Shown here: positions 1-10,257 of the stretch, one piece after another
How the letters are laid out: every line of letters starts with the position of its first letter
Numbering within the stretch: the first letter of the stretch is position 1
Assembly (NCBI RefSeq): GCF_014196255.1
Contig: NZ_JACIDH010000008.1
Span: forward strand, 85,486 to 149,485
Direction: 5' to 3'
Source of the DNA: Sphingomonas pseudosanguinis
GTDB lineage: Bacteria > Pseudomonadota > Alphaproteobacteria > Sphingomonadales > Sphingomonadaceae
Length of the DNA: 64,000 bases
Notes under the pieces: generated by a model
What the model saw: the letters and a program-made list of their open reading frames with translations, nothing else
The model's database searches: none
What the model was told of the DNA's origin: nothing
Position numbers and translations under genes: made by a program

Positions 1-923
1 CAGTCGCCGCCCGGCTTCCACGCCAGCTCGCCAAAGGCGGTCTGGTCGATGGTGTTCCAATAGGTCCAATCGGCCGAGGTCGAGGCCGAGCGGGCATAAT
101 CGATCCGCGTCCCGTCCGAATAGGTCAGCGGCAGCGCGCCCCACAGCACCCCGCGCGAACGATTGTCCTGTCGCGAATAGCCGAGCGTCGCGGTCAGCGC
201 CGGGGTCACGTCCGAGGCGAGCAGCCCCGCCATGACGTCGCGATTGACGTGGTTATAGTCGAGATAGCTGTCGCGCTCCTCATGCGCGCCGATCACCCGC
301 GCCCGCAGCGCACCATTCGTCGTCAGCGGCCCCGAGACATCGCCGTCCAGCCGCCACATGTTGAACGAGCCGAGATAGGCCGAGCCATTGGCCTGGAAGC
401 CGGTCGTCGGGCGCTTGCGCAGGAAGTTGATCGTCGCGGACGGATTGCCGACGCCCGTCATGATCGCGTTCGCCCCGCGCACCGCCTCGACCCGGTCGAA
501 CAGCACGGTGTCGAGGTCACTGGTCTGGATGCTGTAGAACAGCGGCAGGCCGATGCCGTCGAACTGGAAATTGGTGATGTCGAACCCGCGCGAGTTGAAC
601 TCGGTCCGGTCGGTCTCGGTCCGCTCGACATTGATGCCGACCGTCTGGGTCAACAAATCCTGGACATTGGTCAGCGCGAAATCCTCGATCCGCTGACGAT
701 CGATCACCGTCACCGACTGCGGCGTTTCGCGAAGCGACAGCGACAGGCCGGTCGGCGATGCGCTCTGCTGATCCCCCGCCTGTGCGACGCGGGCACCGGT
801 GACGATGATGTCGTTGTCGCGTTGCGGATCATTGGCCGGAGCCGTCTCCGCCGCACATGCCGGTGCACCGATCACGGCCGATGCGACACCGGCCAGCAGG
901 CCTGCCAACAGGCTGCGCTTCAT
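1..923 (-). CDS. TonB-dependent siderophore receptor, N-terminal part (cut by window edge)
   Basis: Outer-membrane receptor for TonB-driven uptake, probably of a ferric siderophore. About 307 residues are visible from the ATG at 921-923; the rest lies left of the window. The N-terminus is a signal peptide (MKRSLLAGLLAGVASA, cleavage near CAA-E at about residue 24). A TonB-box-like stretch (DNDIIVTGAR) follows at about residues 33-43. The plug domain is clear: ETPQSVTVIDRQRIEDF, then a RGFDI motif, then 'VRGANAIMTGVGNPSATINF', characteristic of FpvA/FhuE-type receptors. A Fur-box-like site lies about 60 bp upstream, which supports iron-repressed expression. The ligand cannot be told from this part. 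Confidence 0.9.
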   Translation of the reverse strand, partial: MKRSLLAGLLAGVASAVIGAPACAAETAPANDPQRDNDIIVTGARVAQAGDQQSASPTGLSLSLRETPQSVTVIDRQRIEDFALTNVQDLLTQTVGINVERTETDRTEFNSRGFDITNFQFDGIGLPLFYSIQTSDLDTVLFDRVEAVRGANAIMTGVGNPSATINFLRKRPTTGFQANGSAYLGSFNMWRLDGDVSGPLTTNGALRARVIGAHEERDSYLDYNHVNRDVMAGLLASDVTPALTATLGYSRQDNRSRGVLWGALPLTYSDGTRIDYARSASTSADWTYWNTIDQTAFGELAWKPGGD

Positions 924-982
924 ACTTCCTCCGCTGCTGTCTCTCACCCGTTCGGGGGTTCGGCGGCGGCTTTAGTGATACC

Positions 983-1001
983 ACTAATGATAATCAATCG
1001 C
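983..1001. promoter_or_regulatory. Putative Fur box upstream of the TonB receptor
   Basis: The 19 bases 983-1001 match the classical Fur consensus at 14 of 19 positions by my alignment, including an unbroken TAATGATAATCA core (985-996). The site lies in the 157-bp gap between the divergent receptor gene and the phoD stop, about 60 bp upstream of the receptor start. Its position fits iron repression of the receptor. In alphaproteobacteria the iron regulator may be Fur, RirA or Irr, and this site fits Fur best. Confidence 0.6.
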
Positions 1002-1080
1002 ATATTTACGTTGTCATGTTGGCGACGCTACCCGGCGCGCCAGGCGCCGCCAGGCCGCCCGGAGCGCCGGGTGATCGGCC

Positions 1081-2628
1081 CTACCCCATCGTGATGGCCG
1101 GCTCCCCCGCCGCGACGGTCGCGGTGGCGAGCGTCACCACCGGCGCATCGCGTGTCGAGACGCTGCGCACCGCGTGGAAGCGCGTCTGCCAGGCATCGCG
1201 GCGCACCTCGCAGATCGAATAGCCACGCCGGTCGGCGGTGTATTTCAGATAGGGGTTGTTCGCCATGATCCGGTCATTGCCCTTGCGGACATCGGCCCCG
1301 TCTCCGCCCGAGGAGATGGAGGTGGTGACGAACTCCACCGCCTTGGCCGCGCCGTTGCCGCCTTGCGTCCGCAATTCGCCGGCGAAGGTCTGATGCTCGT
1401 CGCCGGTCAGCACCACCGCGTTGCGACCGCTGAGCATCGCCAGCAACCGCTCGCGTGGGCCGTCATAGCCGCCCCAGCTGTCCATGTTGCGGATCGCCGC
1501 CGGCGCATCGTCGGTGCGGCGGTCGAGCGGCATGACCATCACCTGCTGCGCTATGGCGTTCCAGCGCGCGCCGCTTTTGGCGAGATTGGCCGCCAGCCAT
1601 TTCTCCTGCGCATCGCCCATGACCTGCGCCGCCGGATCGCGTACCCCGGCGCAGACCGGCTTGAAGCCATCGTCGCAGGGCTGATCGCTACGGAAGCTGC
1701 GGGTATCGAGCAGATGCAGGTCGAGCAGATTGCCGATCCGTGCCCGGCGATAGGCGGTCACCCCCGATGGCGTCGGCATCGCGGCACGCCGGACCGGCAT
1801 ATGCTCATACCAGGCCTGGAGCGCCATCGCGCGACGCAGCGCGAAATCCTCGGGCGGCGTGCCCTCCTGATCGATCAGGCCGACCCAGTTGTTCTCGACC
1901 TCATGATCGTCGAAGGTCGGGAACCATGCGGCGGCGGCGTGCGCGACCTGAAGGTCGGTATCCAGCTTGTACTGGGCATAGCGCCGGCGGTAATCGGCCA
2001 GGTCGAACAGCTTCTGCCCGACATGCTCGCGCACGAACCGGCGCGGCTGCCCGTCATAGCCGAACGCGAGCGGGGAATCGCGGCCCTCATAGATATAGTC
2101 GCCATAATGGAAGACGAAGTCGGGCGCTTCCTCGGCCATGTGGCGATAGGCGGTGTACAGCCCGTCCTCATAGGCCTGGCACCCGACGACCGCGAAGCGG
2201 ACCCGGTCCAGCGGCGCACCGGCGGGTGGCAAGGTCCGCGCCACGCCCCGCGCCGACCGTTCGCCACCGATCTGGAAGCGACACCAATAGGGTCGCGCCG
2301 GCTCCAGCCCGGTCACCTCGACATGGACCGAATGAGCGAGTTCGGGACGGGCCAGCGCCGTGCCCTTCGCGACTACATCGCGCATCCCCTCGTCGCGCGC
2401 CACCTGCCAGTCGACCGCGACCGGCGCCATCGGCATGCCGCCATGCTCGGCGAGCGGATCGGGGGCGAGCCGCGTCCAGATCACGAAGCCGTCCGCCGAA
2501 GGATCACCCGCCGCGATCCCCAGCCGGAATGGATAGGCGGCGAATAGCTGCTGCGCGTGCAGGACGGCCGGTGCGGCCCCGAGCAGTACCGCACTGCCAA
2601 GCAGATGACGTCGGGTGAACAGGGTCAT
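1081..2628 (-). CDS. Alkaline phosphatase D family protein (PhoD-like), Tat-exported
   Basis: Probable periplasmic metal-dependent phosphatase/phosphodiesterase, 515 aa. I chose ATG 2628 because it puts a twin-arginine signal at the N-terminus (MTLFTRRHLLGSAVLLGAAP, then AVLHAQ); an earlier start would add 22 residues before it. The PhoD N-terminal domain follows (GDPSADGFVIWTRL, residues 41-54). Metal-site motifs include VVGCQAYEDGLYTAY (148-162), FHYGDYIYE (173-181), a TFDDHEVENNW motif and a late VVLTGDEHQ motif. Family members bind Ca2+ and Fe3+ and act on phosphomonoesters or phosphodiesters. It stands alone between the receptor and the efflux operon. The substrate is not deducible. Confidence 0.93.
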   Translation of the reverse strand: MTLFTRRHLLGSAVLLGAAPAVLHAQQLFAAYPFRLGIAAGDPSADGFVIWTRLAPDPLAEHGGMPMAPVAVDWQVARDEGMRDVVAKGTALARPELAHSVHVEVTGLEPARPYWCRFQIGGERSARGVARTLPPAGAPLDRVRFAVVGCQAYEDGLYTAYRHMAEEAPDFVFHYGDYIYEGRDSPLAFGYDGQPRRFVREHVGQKLFDLADYRRRYAQYKLDTDLQVAHAAAAWFPTFDDHEVENNWVGLIDQEGTPPEDFALRRAMALQAWYEHMPVRRAAMPTPSGVTAYRRARIGNLLDLHLLDTRSFRSDQPCDDGFKPVCAGVRDPAAQVMGDAQEKWLAANLAKSGARWNAIAQQVMVMPLDRRTDDAPAAIRNMDSWGGYDGPRERLLAMLSGRNAVVLTGDEHQTFAGELRTQGGNGAAKAVEFVTTSISSGGDGADVRKGNDRIMANNPYLKYTADRRGYSICEVRRDAWQTRFHAVRSVSTRDAPVVTLATATVAAGEPAITMG

Positions 2629-2786
2629 GCCGTGGCTCCGAACAGGCGACGATGGCAAGCGCTGGGAGGGCACATGAGGGGATACTCCGACCAAAAGCCA
2701 GGCAAATACAGGATATGATGTTACACGCGCATGACAGGCCGCGTTCGCGTCATGACAAATGCGTCATCCTGCCATGGGATGTTGAC

Positions 2787-2811
2787 TGCCTAGGCAATCA
2801 TTGCCAAGGCA
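2787..2811. promoter_or_regulatory. Putative MarR operator: 25-bp near-perfect palindrome
   Basis: The 25 bases 2787-2811 form one palindrome centred on C2799, with arms of 12 bases and a single mismatch. Smaller palindromes are nested in it: TGCCTAGGCA (2787-2796, perfect), GGCAATCATTGCC (2793-2805, perfect around the central C) and TGCCAAGGCA (2802-2811). It overlaps a TTGACT (2782-2787) that could be a -35 element and ends five bases before the marR start codon. This is the size and symmetry expected of a MarR-family operator, so the efflux operon is probably autorepressed from here. Confidence 0.65.
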
Positions 2812-2816
2812 GCGAT

Positions 2817-3269
2817 ATGGTGACGCAGCAACCCGACTCCTATGACCCCGAACGCTCGGTCGGCTATCTGACCAAGCGTGTGTTCCAGCTCGCCCGGATC
2901 GGCATGGAGCCGATCTTCGAGCATGAGGAAGTCACGCACGTCCAATGGACCGCGCTGATGGCGCTTCTCTACGATCTGGCGGGGACGGCGGCGGAATTGT
3001 CGCGTCATCTGTGTCACGACACTGGTGCCACCACCCGGATCGTCGACACGCTGGAGGAGCACGGCCTGATCGCGCGGAGCCGCTGCACCGAGGATCGCCG
3101 CGTCGTGCGGCTGAGCCTGACCGACGAAGGGCGCGCAGTCGCGCATCGCTGCAAGGAGAAGGTCGTGGCGCAATGGGATGTGTGGCTGTCCGACTGGGCA
3201 CCCGAGGATGTCGAGCAGATGGTCGATTATCTTCTGCGACTGCGTAACAAGCTGGAGACGGTGGCATGA
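2817..3269 (+). CDS. MarR/EmrR-family transcriptional regulator of the efflux operon
   Basis: Winged-helix dimeric repressor of 150 aa. ATG 2817 was preferred over longer in-frame starts because MVTQQPD begins just after the operator palindrome and gives a normal MarR length. The wHTH core is visible: HVQWTALMALLYDLAGTAAE (helices), then LCHDTGATTRIVDTLEEHGL (recognition helix), then the wing with RSRCTEDRRVVRLSLTDEGR. It is the first gene of the operon; its stop overlaps the next start by 4 nt (ATGA at 3266-3269). The likely role is to repress the downstream efflux pump until a phenolic or hydrophobic ligand binds. The ligand is unknown. Confidence 0.92.
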   Translation: MVTQQPDSYDPERSVGYLTKRVFQLARIGMEPIFEHEEVTHVQWTALMALLYDLAGTAAELSRHLCHDTGATTRIVDTLEEHGLIARSRCTEDRRVVRLSLTDEGRAVAHRCKEKVVAQWDVWLSDWAPEDVEQMVDYLLRLRNKLETVA

Positions 3270-4675
3270 AGCGCTTCGCCCTCGCCATCGGCCTGTTGCT
3301 GGCCGGCTGTTCCGCGCCACAGACGCACCCCGCCGTCGCACCGATCGCCCCGGATCGGCTGGGCTTGGGCCTGGGCGATGCGCAGGCGCCGCTCGTCGCG
3401 GCCGACTGGTGGCGTGGTCTGGGCGATGCGCAGCTCGACCGGATCATGGCCGACGCGCTGTCGGGCAACCCCTCACTCGACATCGCGCTCGCCCGCTTGC
3501 GGCAGGCGGAATCGGTGCTGGCCAGCCGCCGTGCGGACAATGGCCCCGACGTCTCGCTGAACGCGCAGGAGCAATATAGCCGGATCTCGGGCCGCTACAC
3601 GATCCCGCCACCCTTTGCCGGCACGACCCAGTGGCTGGGCCAGGCGCAGGCCAATCTGAACTGGACGATCGACCTGTTCGGGCGACAGGCCACCGCGATC
3701 GGCGCCGCGCGCGCCTCGACCCGCGCCGCCGCGCTCGACGTGACGGCGGCGCGGCTCGCCATCGCCAGCGCGGTAGCGCAGACCTATGTCGAGCTGGCCC
3801 GCGCCGAGCAGCAGGCGGCCATCGCGCGCAGCACCATCGCAACGCGCAGCAATTCGCTGACGCTGATCCAGGCGCGCATCCGCAACAATCTGGCCAGCCA
3901 GCTGGACGCCACCGGTGCCCGGACGCTGCTCGCCCAGGCGCAGGTCGCGCTGGCGCGGGCGGAGGCGCAGACGGCCCTGTCGCGCAATGCATTGGCGGCA
4001 CTGGCGGGACGCGGGCTGGACTATCCCGCCACCATCACGCCGACGCGGCTGGGCTTCGATACCGCGCTGCCCATGCCGGCGGCCGTGCCCGCCGATCTCC
4101 TCTCGCGCCGGCCCGACATCGCCGCCGCGCTCGCCCGGATCGAGGCGGCGAGTGCGGGCCAGGAGGTGGCGCGCAAGGCGTTCCTGCCCAACGTCAATTT
4201 GATGGCGCTGGCCGGTTTCCAGGCGGTGGGCCTGGGCAATCTGTTCACCACCGATGCCGCCACGGCGGGCGTCGGGCCGGCCATCCATCTGCCGATCTTC
4301 GACGGCGGACGGCTGCGCGCCGGGCTGGCGGGCGCGACCGCCGCGCTCGATCTGGCGACCGCCGACTATAACAACCGCGTCGTCGGCGCGGTGCGCGAAG
4401 CCGCCGATGCGGTGACGCGCAGCCGGACCATCGCCACCGAGCGGACACGACAGCGCGAGGTGGTACGCGGGTTGGCCGAGACCCGCCGCCTGAACGCCAT
4501 TCGCGTGTCGACCGGGCTGCAATCGCAGCTCGGGCTGATCGATCCCGACATCCGCCAGCTCGAAGCGCAGCAGGCCGACATCAATCTCGCCGCCGACGCG
4601 GTCCAGGCGCGCATCGCGCTGGCCGTCGCGCTGGGCGGCGGTTTCTCCTCTTCCTCGCAAGGTATCACGCAATGA
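3266..4675 (+). CDS. Efflux outer-membrane lipoprotein, NodT/OprM (TolC-like) family
   Basis: Outer-membrane channel of a tripartite efflux pump, 469 aa. The N-terminus is a lipoprotein signal (MKRFALAIGLLLAGC, lipobox LAGC, lipidated Cys 15). Family features include DWWRGLGDAQLDRIM near residue 47, long alanine-rich helical OEP repeats, 'LLSRRPDIAAALARIEAA' typical of NodT members at about residue 275, and the FDGGRLRAGL motif. It overlaps marR by 4 nt upstream and the EmrA-like gene by 4 nt downstream, so translation is probably coupled. With the next two genes it would carry drugs straight across both membranes. Confidence 0.93.
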   Translation: MKRFALAIGLLLAGCSAPQTHPAVAPIAPDRLGLGLGDAQAPLVAADWWRGLGDAQLDRIMADALSGNPSLDIALARLRQAESVLASRRADNGPDVSLNAQEQYSRISGRYTIPPPFAGTTQWLGQAQANLNWTIDLFGRQATAIGAARASTRAAALDVTAARLAIASAVAQTYVELARAEQQAAIARSTIATRSNSLTLIQARIRNNLASQLDATGARTLLAQAQVALARAEAQTALSRNALAALAGRGLDYPATITPTRLGFDTALPMPAAVPADLLSRRPDIAAALARIEAASAGQEVARKAFLPNVNLMALAGFQAVGLGNLFTTDAATAGVGPAIHLPIFDGGRLRAGLAGATAALDLATADYNNRVVGAVREAADAVTRSRTIATERTRQREVVRGLAETRRLNAIRVSTGLQSQLGLIDPDIRQLEAQQADINLAADAVQARIALAVALGGGFSSSSQGITQ

Positions 4676-5859
4676 GCGACACCGAAGCCGCCCCCTCCAC
4701 CGCACCGGCCGCCCCCACGACCCAGGCCCCGACCGGCGGCAAGCCCAAGGCGCGCCGCCTGGGCCTGACCATCCTGGTGGTGGTCGTCGTGCTGATCGCG
4801 GTCGTGTGGGCGGTGTTCCACTTCCTGCTCGCCAAGCCCGAGGAAGAGACCGACGACGCCTATGTCGCGGGCGACGTGGTGTCGATCACCGCGCGCGATC
4901 CGGGCACGGTGCTGGCCATCCACGCCGACAATACCCAGACGGTGAAGGCCGGTGCGCCGCTGATCGACCTCGATCCGGCCACCGCCGATGTCGGGTTGGC
5001 CTCGGCCGCCGCACAGCTGGCACAGGCGGTGCGCGCGACCCGCGCCGACTTCACCAAGGTCAACCAGAGCGGCGCGGCGATCGTGCAGGCGCAGGCCGAG
5101 CTGGCCCGCGCCCAGTCCGACTATGCCCGCCGCCGGGGCGCCGCCGCCGAGGGCGCGGTATCGGGCGAGGAACTGTCGCACGCCGCCGATGCGGTGAAGG
5201 TCGCCACCGCCAATCTGAACCTCGCCCGTGCGCAGGCCGCCCAGGCCAGGACCGCCGTGCAGGGGACCCAGGTCGGCACCAACCCCGCCGTGATGGCCGC
5301 CATCGCCGCCTATCGCCGCGCCGCGATCACTCGCAACCATATGCACATCATCGCGCCCATCGACGGCGTGGTCGCGCAGCGGACGGTGCAGGTCGGCCAG
5401 CAGGTCGCCGCCGGCACCCCGCTGATGGCGGTGGTGCCGCTCGACCGGCTGTGGGTCGACGCCAATTTCCGCGAGACGCAGTTGAAGGACCTGCGCATCG
5501 GCCAGCCCGCGACCATCGTCGCCGACATGTATGGCGGTAAGATCGTCTATCACGGCAAGGTCATCGGCCTGGGCGCGGGCAGCGGCAACGCCTTCGCGCT
5601 GCTGCCCCCGCAGAACGCCAGCGGCAACTGGATCAAGATCGTCCAGCGCGTGCCGGTACGCATCGGCCTGAACGTCAACGAGCTGCGCCAGAACCCGCTG
5701 CGCGTCGGCCTGTCCGCGACCGTCACGGTCGACACCGCCGATCAGCGCGGCCCGCGTATCGGCTCGGCGGCGACCCAGGCCTATCGCACCCCCGCCACCG
5801 ATGCGAACGACCCGGCGGTCGAGGTCCGGATCGCGCAGATCATCGCGGCCAATCGCTGA
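4672..5859 (+). CDS. EmrA/HlyD-family membrane fusion protein
   Basis: Periplasmic adaptor linking the EmrB-type transporter to the outer-membrane channel, 395 aa. A proline/alanine-rich cytoplasmic tail (1-29) precedes one membrane anchor (about 31-50, LTILVVVVVLIAVVWAVFHF). The biotinyl-lipoyl half motif (TDDAYVAGDVVSITARDPG) follows, then a long helical hairpin (about 105-205), the second lipoyl half (IIAPIDGVVAQRTVQVGQQV) and a beta-barrel domain (LWVDANFRETQLKDLRIGQP). Start and stop overlap both neighbours. The EmrA assignment rests on the anchor plus the DHA2 transporter next door. Confidence 0.93.
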   Translation: MSDTEAAPSTAPAAPTTQAPTGGKPKARRLGLTILVVVVVLIAVVWAVFHFLLAKPEEETDDAYVAGDVVSITARDPGTVLAIHADNTQTVKAGAPLIDLDPATADVGLASAAAQLAQAVRATRADFTKVNQSGAAIVQAQAELARAQSDYARRRGAAAEGAVSGEELSHAADAVKVATANLNLARAQAAQARTAVQGTQVGTNPAVMAAIAAYRRAAITRNHMHIIAPIDGVVAQRTVQVGQQVAAGTPLMAVVPLDRLWVDANFRETQLKDLRIGQPATIVADMYGGKIVYHGKVIGLGAGSGNAFALLPPQNASGNWIKIVQRVPVRIGLNVNELRQNPLRVGLSATVTVDTADQRGPRIGSAATQAYRTPATDANDPAVEVRIAQIIAANR

Positions 5860-7415
5860 TGGCCGGCGCCCCTTCCCAGGGCGCGGGGGCGGGCCCGGCG
5901 CCGCTGACAGGCCCGGCGCTGGCGCTCGTCGCCTTCGCGCTGGCGCTGGGCACCTTCATGCAGGTGCTCGATTCGACCATCGCCAATGTCTCGCTGCCGA
6001 CCATCGCGGGCAATCTGGGCGTCAGTTCGGACAATTCGACCTGGGTCGTCACCGCCTTCGCCGTCGCGAACGGCGTGGCGGTGCCGCTGACCGGCTGGTT
6101 GATGGGCAAGTTCGGCGTGGTGCGCACCTTCTGCGTCTCGGTCCTGCTGTTCACCATCGCCTCCTTCCTGTGCGGCATCGCGTGGAACCTGTCCTCGCTG
6201 ATCGGCTTTCGCGTGCTGCAGGGTGCGGTGTCGGGGCCGATGATCCCGGGCAGCCAGGCACTGCTGATCTCGATCTTCCCGCCGCAGAAGCGATCGACCG
6301 CGCTCGGCATCTGGTCGATGACCACGCTCGTCGCGCCGATCATGGGGCCGATTTTGGGCGGCTATATTTCCGACAATTATCACTGGAGCTGGATCTTCCT
6401 GATCAACGTGCCGGTCGGCCTGTTCTGTGCGGGCGTGTGCTGGCGCGGGCTGTCCGCTCGCGAAACGCCGACCCGCAACCTGCCGATCGACAAGGTCGGC
6501 CTCATCATGCTGGTCGTCTGGGTCGGTGCGCTGCAAATGATGCTCGACCTGGGCAAGAATGACGACTGGTTCCATTCGACCCGTATCGTCGTCATGACGA
6601 TCATCGCGGTCGTCGGCTTCATCGCCTGGCTGATCTGGGAGCTGACCGACGCCAATCCGGCGGTCGACCTGTCGCTGTTCAAAGGGCGGAACTTCGCCAT
6701 CGGCACGCTGGCCTTTTGCCTGGGCTACGCAGTGTTCTTCGCCAACACGCTGCTATTGCCGCTCTGGCTCCAGACGCAGCTGGGCTATACGGCGACCTGG
6801 GCGGGGCTTGTCGCCGCGCCCAGCGGCGCGGTCGCGGTGGTGCTGACGCCCTTCGTCGCGCGGCTGTCGGGCAAGGTCGATGCGCGGATCATGGCGACGA
6901 TCGCCTTCGCCGCATTCGGCCTGTCCTATTGGATGCGCTCGGGCCTCAATACCCAGGCGAGCTTCGGCGACTTCGTCCTGCCGCTGATGGTGCAGGGTAT
7001 CGCGATGAGCACTTTCTTCCTGGCGATGCTGACCATCGCGCTGGACGGTGTGCCGCAGGCGCGTATCCCCTCGGCGACCGGTATCTCGAACTTCGCGCGG
7101 ATCACGGCGGGCAGCTTCGCCGCCTCGCTGACCACGACCATGTGGGACCGGCGCGAGGCGCTGCACCAGGCGCATCTGGCCGAGGCGATCGGGCAGAACC
7201 CGGTCTGGCAGATGGCGCGGATGGGGCTGAACCATCTCGGGCTGACCGATACCCAGGCCGCCGCCGCCGTCACGCGCCAGATGGTGGGCCAGGCCTATCT
7301 GCTCGCCTCGACCGACATCTTCTATGTCTCGGCCTGGCTGTGCATCGTGCTGGCGGCACTGACATGGTTCACCCGGCGACCCAAGCCGCATGACGGCCCG
7401 ATCGCGGCGGACTAG
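5859..7415 (+). CDS. DHA2-family MFS multidrug transporter (EmrB/QacA type)
   Basis: Inner-membrane proton-driven drug exporter of 518 aa with about 14 transmembrane segments. The DHA2 signature after TM1 is clear (MQVLDSTIANVSLPTIAGNL, near residue 28). Motif A-like sequence (GWLMGKFGVVRTF) and TM5 motif C-like glycines (TLVAPIMGPILGGYISDNY) are also present. The start overlaps the emrA-like stop by one base (TGATG at 5857-5861). This closes the operon; a family-A palindromic repeat begins three bases after the stop. Substrates are probably hydrophobic drugs or uncouplers, as inferred from EmrAB. Confidence 0.94.
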   Translation: MAGAPSQGAGAGPAPLTGPALALVAFALALGTFMQVLDSTIANVSLPTIAGNLGVSSDNSTWVVTAFAVANGVAVPLTGWLMGKFGVVRTFCVSVLLFTIASFLCGIAWNLSSLIGFRVLQGAVSGPMIPGSQALLISIFPPQKRSTALGIWSMTTLVAPIMGPILGGYISDNYHWSWIFLINVPVGLFCAGVCWRGLSARETPTRNLPIDKVGLIMLVVWVGALQMMLDLGKNDDWFHSTRIVVMTIIAVVGFIAWLIWELTDANPAVDLSLFKGRNFAIGTLAFCLGYAVFFANTLLLPLWLQTQLGYTATWAGLVAAPSGAVAVVLTPFVARLSGKVDARIMATIAFAAFGLSYWMRSGLNTQASFGDFVLPLMVQGIAMSTFFLAMLTIALDGVPQARIPSATGISNFARITAGSFAASLTTTMWDRREALHQAHLAEAIGQNPVWQMARMGLNHLGLTDTQAAAAVTRQMVGQAYLLASTDIFYVSAWLCIVLAALTWFTRRPKPHDGPIAAD

Positions 7416-7418
7416 ATT

Positions 7419-7536
7419 ATTCCTCCCCTGCAAGGGGAGGTGGCAGTCCGCAGGACTGACGGAGGGGTGTCACCGCTGCTGGTGACACCCCTCCACCATG
7501 CTCCGCATGGTCCCCACCCCCTTGCAGGGGAGGAAT
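7419..7536. repeat. Intergenic palindromic repeat, family A, copy 1
   Basis: A 118-bp imperfect palindrome filling most of the gap between the emrB-like gene and the ThuA gene. The ends are mutual inverted repeats (ATTCCTCCCCTGCAAGGGG... against ...CTTGCAGGGGAGGAAT), and each end can also fold on itself. Inside are three more hairpins: CAGTCC/GGACTG, GGAGGGGTGTCACC with its perfect complement, and ACCATGC/GCATGGT. The result is a cloverleaf-like fold. Six further family members occur in the window, all between genes. Function is unknown; it resembles REP/BIME-type elements. Confidence 0.85.
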
Positions 7537-7585
7537 GCATTGCCCTTAGCCGTCAGCTTGCTACGCTCCCCCAAAAGGGAGAGGG

Positions 7586-8383
7586 ATGATGCTGAAAACG
7601 CTGATGATGATCGCGCTGGTCGCGGCGGTACAGGCACTCTCCGACCCACATCTGCCCACAAAGGTCGTCGACACTGTCGCCCCCACCCTGCCCGCCGGCA
7701 TCGCGCACGGCGTGCTGATCGTCTCCAAGACCAATGGCTGGCGGCATTTCGAGCATATCCCGCATTCCAACGCGGTCCTGGCCGACATCGCCAAGCGGCT
7801 GGGCCGCGCGAGCTACACCACTGAGAATGCGGCGGTCTTCAACGACGACCAGTTGCGTCATTTCTCGGTGGTGGTGCTGAACAGCGCCAGCGGCGACTTC
7901 CTGACGCCCGAACAGCAAGCCGCCTTCTCGCGCTTCGTCGCGCGCGGCGGCGGTGTCGTGGCGCTCCATTCCGCCGGGGACGATAGCCACAAGACGCCGT
8001 GGTACGCCGATACGATCATCGGTACGACCTTCATCGGCCACCCCAATGGCCCCGATCATATCCAGACCGCACAGGTGACCGCGACGCAACCGCGCCATCC
8101 GATCCTGGCGGGCGTCACCTTGCCCTGGGTCGCACGCGACGAATGGTACAGCTTCGACCGCGACCCCGCCGCGCAAGGCATGACCGTGCTCGCCCAGGTG
8201 GACGAGGCCAGCTATCGCCCCGGCGAAAAGCTCCGCATGGGCGCGCACCACCCGGTCATGTGGATCAATCCGCGCACCAAAGGCCGGGTCTTCTACTCCG
8301 CACTGGGGCATGAGCCGCAGCTGTACGACGATCCGTCCTATCGCCACATCCTGACCAACGCGATCCGCTGGGCGGCGCGCTGA
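7586..8383 (+). CDS. ThuA-like domain protein, probably exported
   Basis: Protein of 265 aa in the ThuA (trehalose utilization) family, which has a class I glutamine-amidotransferase-like fold. A short hydrophobic N-terminus (MMLKTLMMIALVAAVQALS) looks like a signal peptide. Family motifs: VLIVSKTNGWRHFEHIP, then VVLNSASGDFLTPEQQAAF, then GGGVVALHSAGD, then GTTFIGHPN, then HHPVMWINPRTKGRVFYSAL, then a C-terminal ALGHEPQLYDD. A purine-rich AAGGGAGAGGG lies directly before the first ATG, so either of the first two Met codons may be used. The family's reaction is poorly defined; a role in sugar metabolism is only family inference. It converges on sdaA with an 8-nt gap. Confidence 0.85.
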   Translation: MMLKTLMMIALVAAVQALSDPHLPTKVVDTVAPTLPAGIAHGVLIVSKTNGWRHFEHIPHSNAVLADIAKRLGRASYTTENAAVFNDDQLRHFSVVVLNSASGDFLTPEQQAAFSRFVARGGGVVALHSAGDDSHKTPWYADTIIGTTFIGHPNGPDHIQTAQVTATQPRHPILAGVTLPWVARDEWYSFDRDPAAQGMTVLAQVDEASYRPGEKLRMGAHHPVMWINPRTKGRVFYSALGHEPQLYDDPSYRHILTNAIRWAAR

Positions 8384-8392
8384 TCGGCGGGG

Positions 8393-9829
<1,437 letters not shown>

Positions 9830-9876
9830 AACCCATGCCCATCCGACTGGCCACCCGTTACCGCCCGCCCGGCGGT

Positions 9877-10191
9877 TCAGGCGAGCGGCGCGAGGATCGC
9901 GAAGGACTCCTTGTCGAGCGGCTCATGGAACTGGCACCCCGCCGCGAAGTCGGTCGCCCAGACGACACGGGCGATCACCTGCCCGATCTTGGGCAGACGC
10001 AGGCCGATCGTCATACCGCATTGCAGCTCGGTATAGGTTTCGAGCCGTGCGCCATGGGCGGAAATGTCCAGCACCTTGCACAGCGCGCGCGCCATGCCGT
10101 CGCTTTCATATTCGGTCTCGACCGCCACCGCCGCACGCTTCGACCGGCGGCGGCTGGGAGGTTGCAAGGGTTCGAATTCAGCGGCGAACAT
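9877..10191 (-). CDS. PilZ domain protein
   Basis: Small (104 aa) single PilZ-domain protein, a likely c-di-GMP receptor. The two binding motifs are visible: the arginine motif near residue 14 (RRRSKRAAV) and DISAHGARLE near residue 42, the expected [D/N]xSxxG. The beta-barrel continues to VIARVVWATDFAAGCQF. No other domain is present, so it probably acts as an adaptor; the partner is not identifiable. It lies alone between sdaA and rpmE. A GGDEF/EAL protein in the same window (53910-55619) shows that c-di-GMP turnover genes exist in this genome. Confidence 0.85.
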   Translation of the reverse strand: MFAAEFEPLQPPSRRRSKRAAVAVETEYESDGMARALCKVLDISAHGARLETYTELQCGMTIGLRLPKIGQVIARVVWATDFAAGCQFHEPLDKESFAILAPLA

Positions 10192-10257
10192 GGCTCGAAG
10201 CTAAAGCAGGCTGGTTAACACATCGCAAAGGAATTTTGCCGCCACAGCGCCTTACGC

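Noticed and set aside
249..1094. Long plus-strand open frame opposite the TonB receptor
   Set aside because: It is the antisense frame of a clear receptor gene, arginine-rich and without any family motif. The same applies to many long frames opposite other genes in this high-GC DNA.
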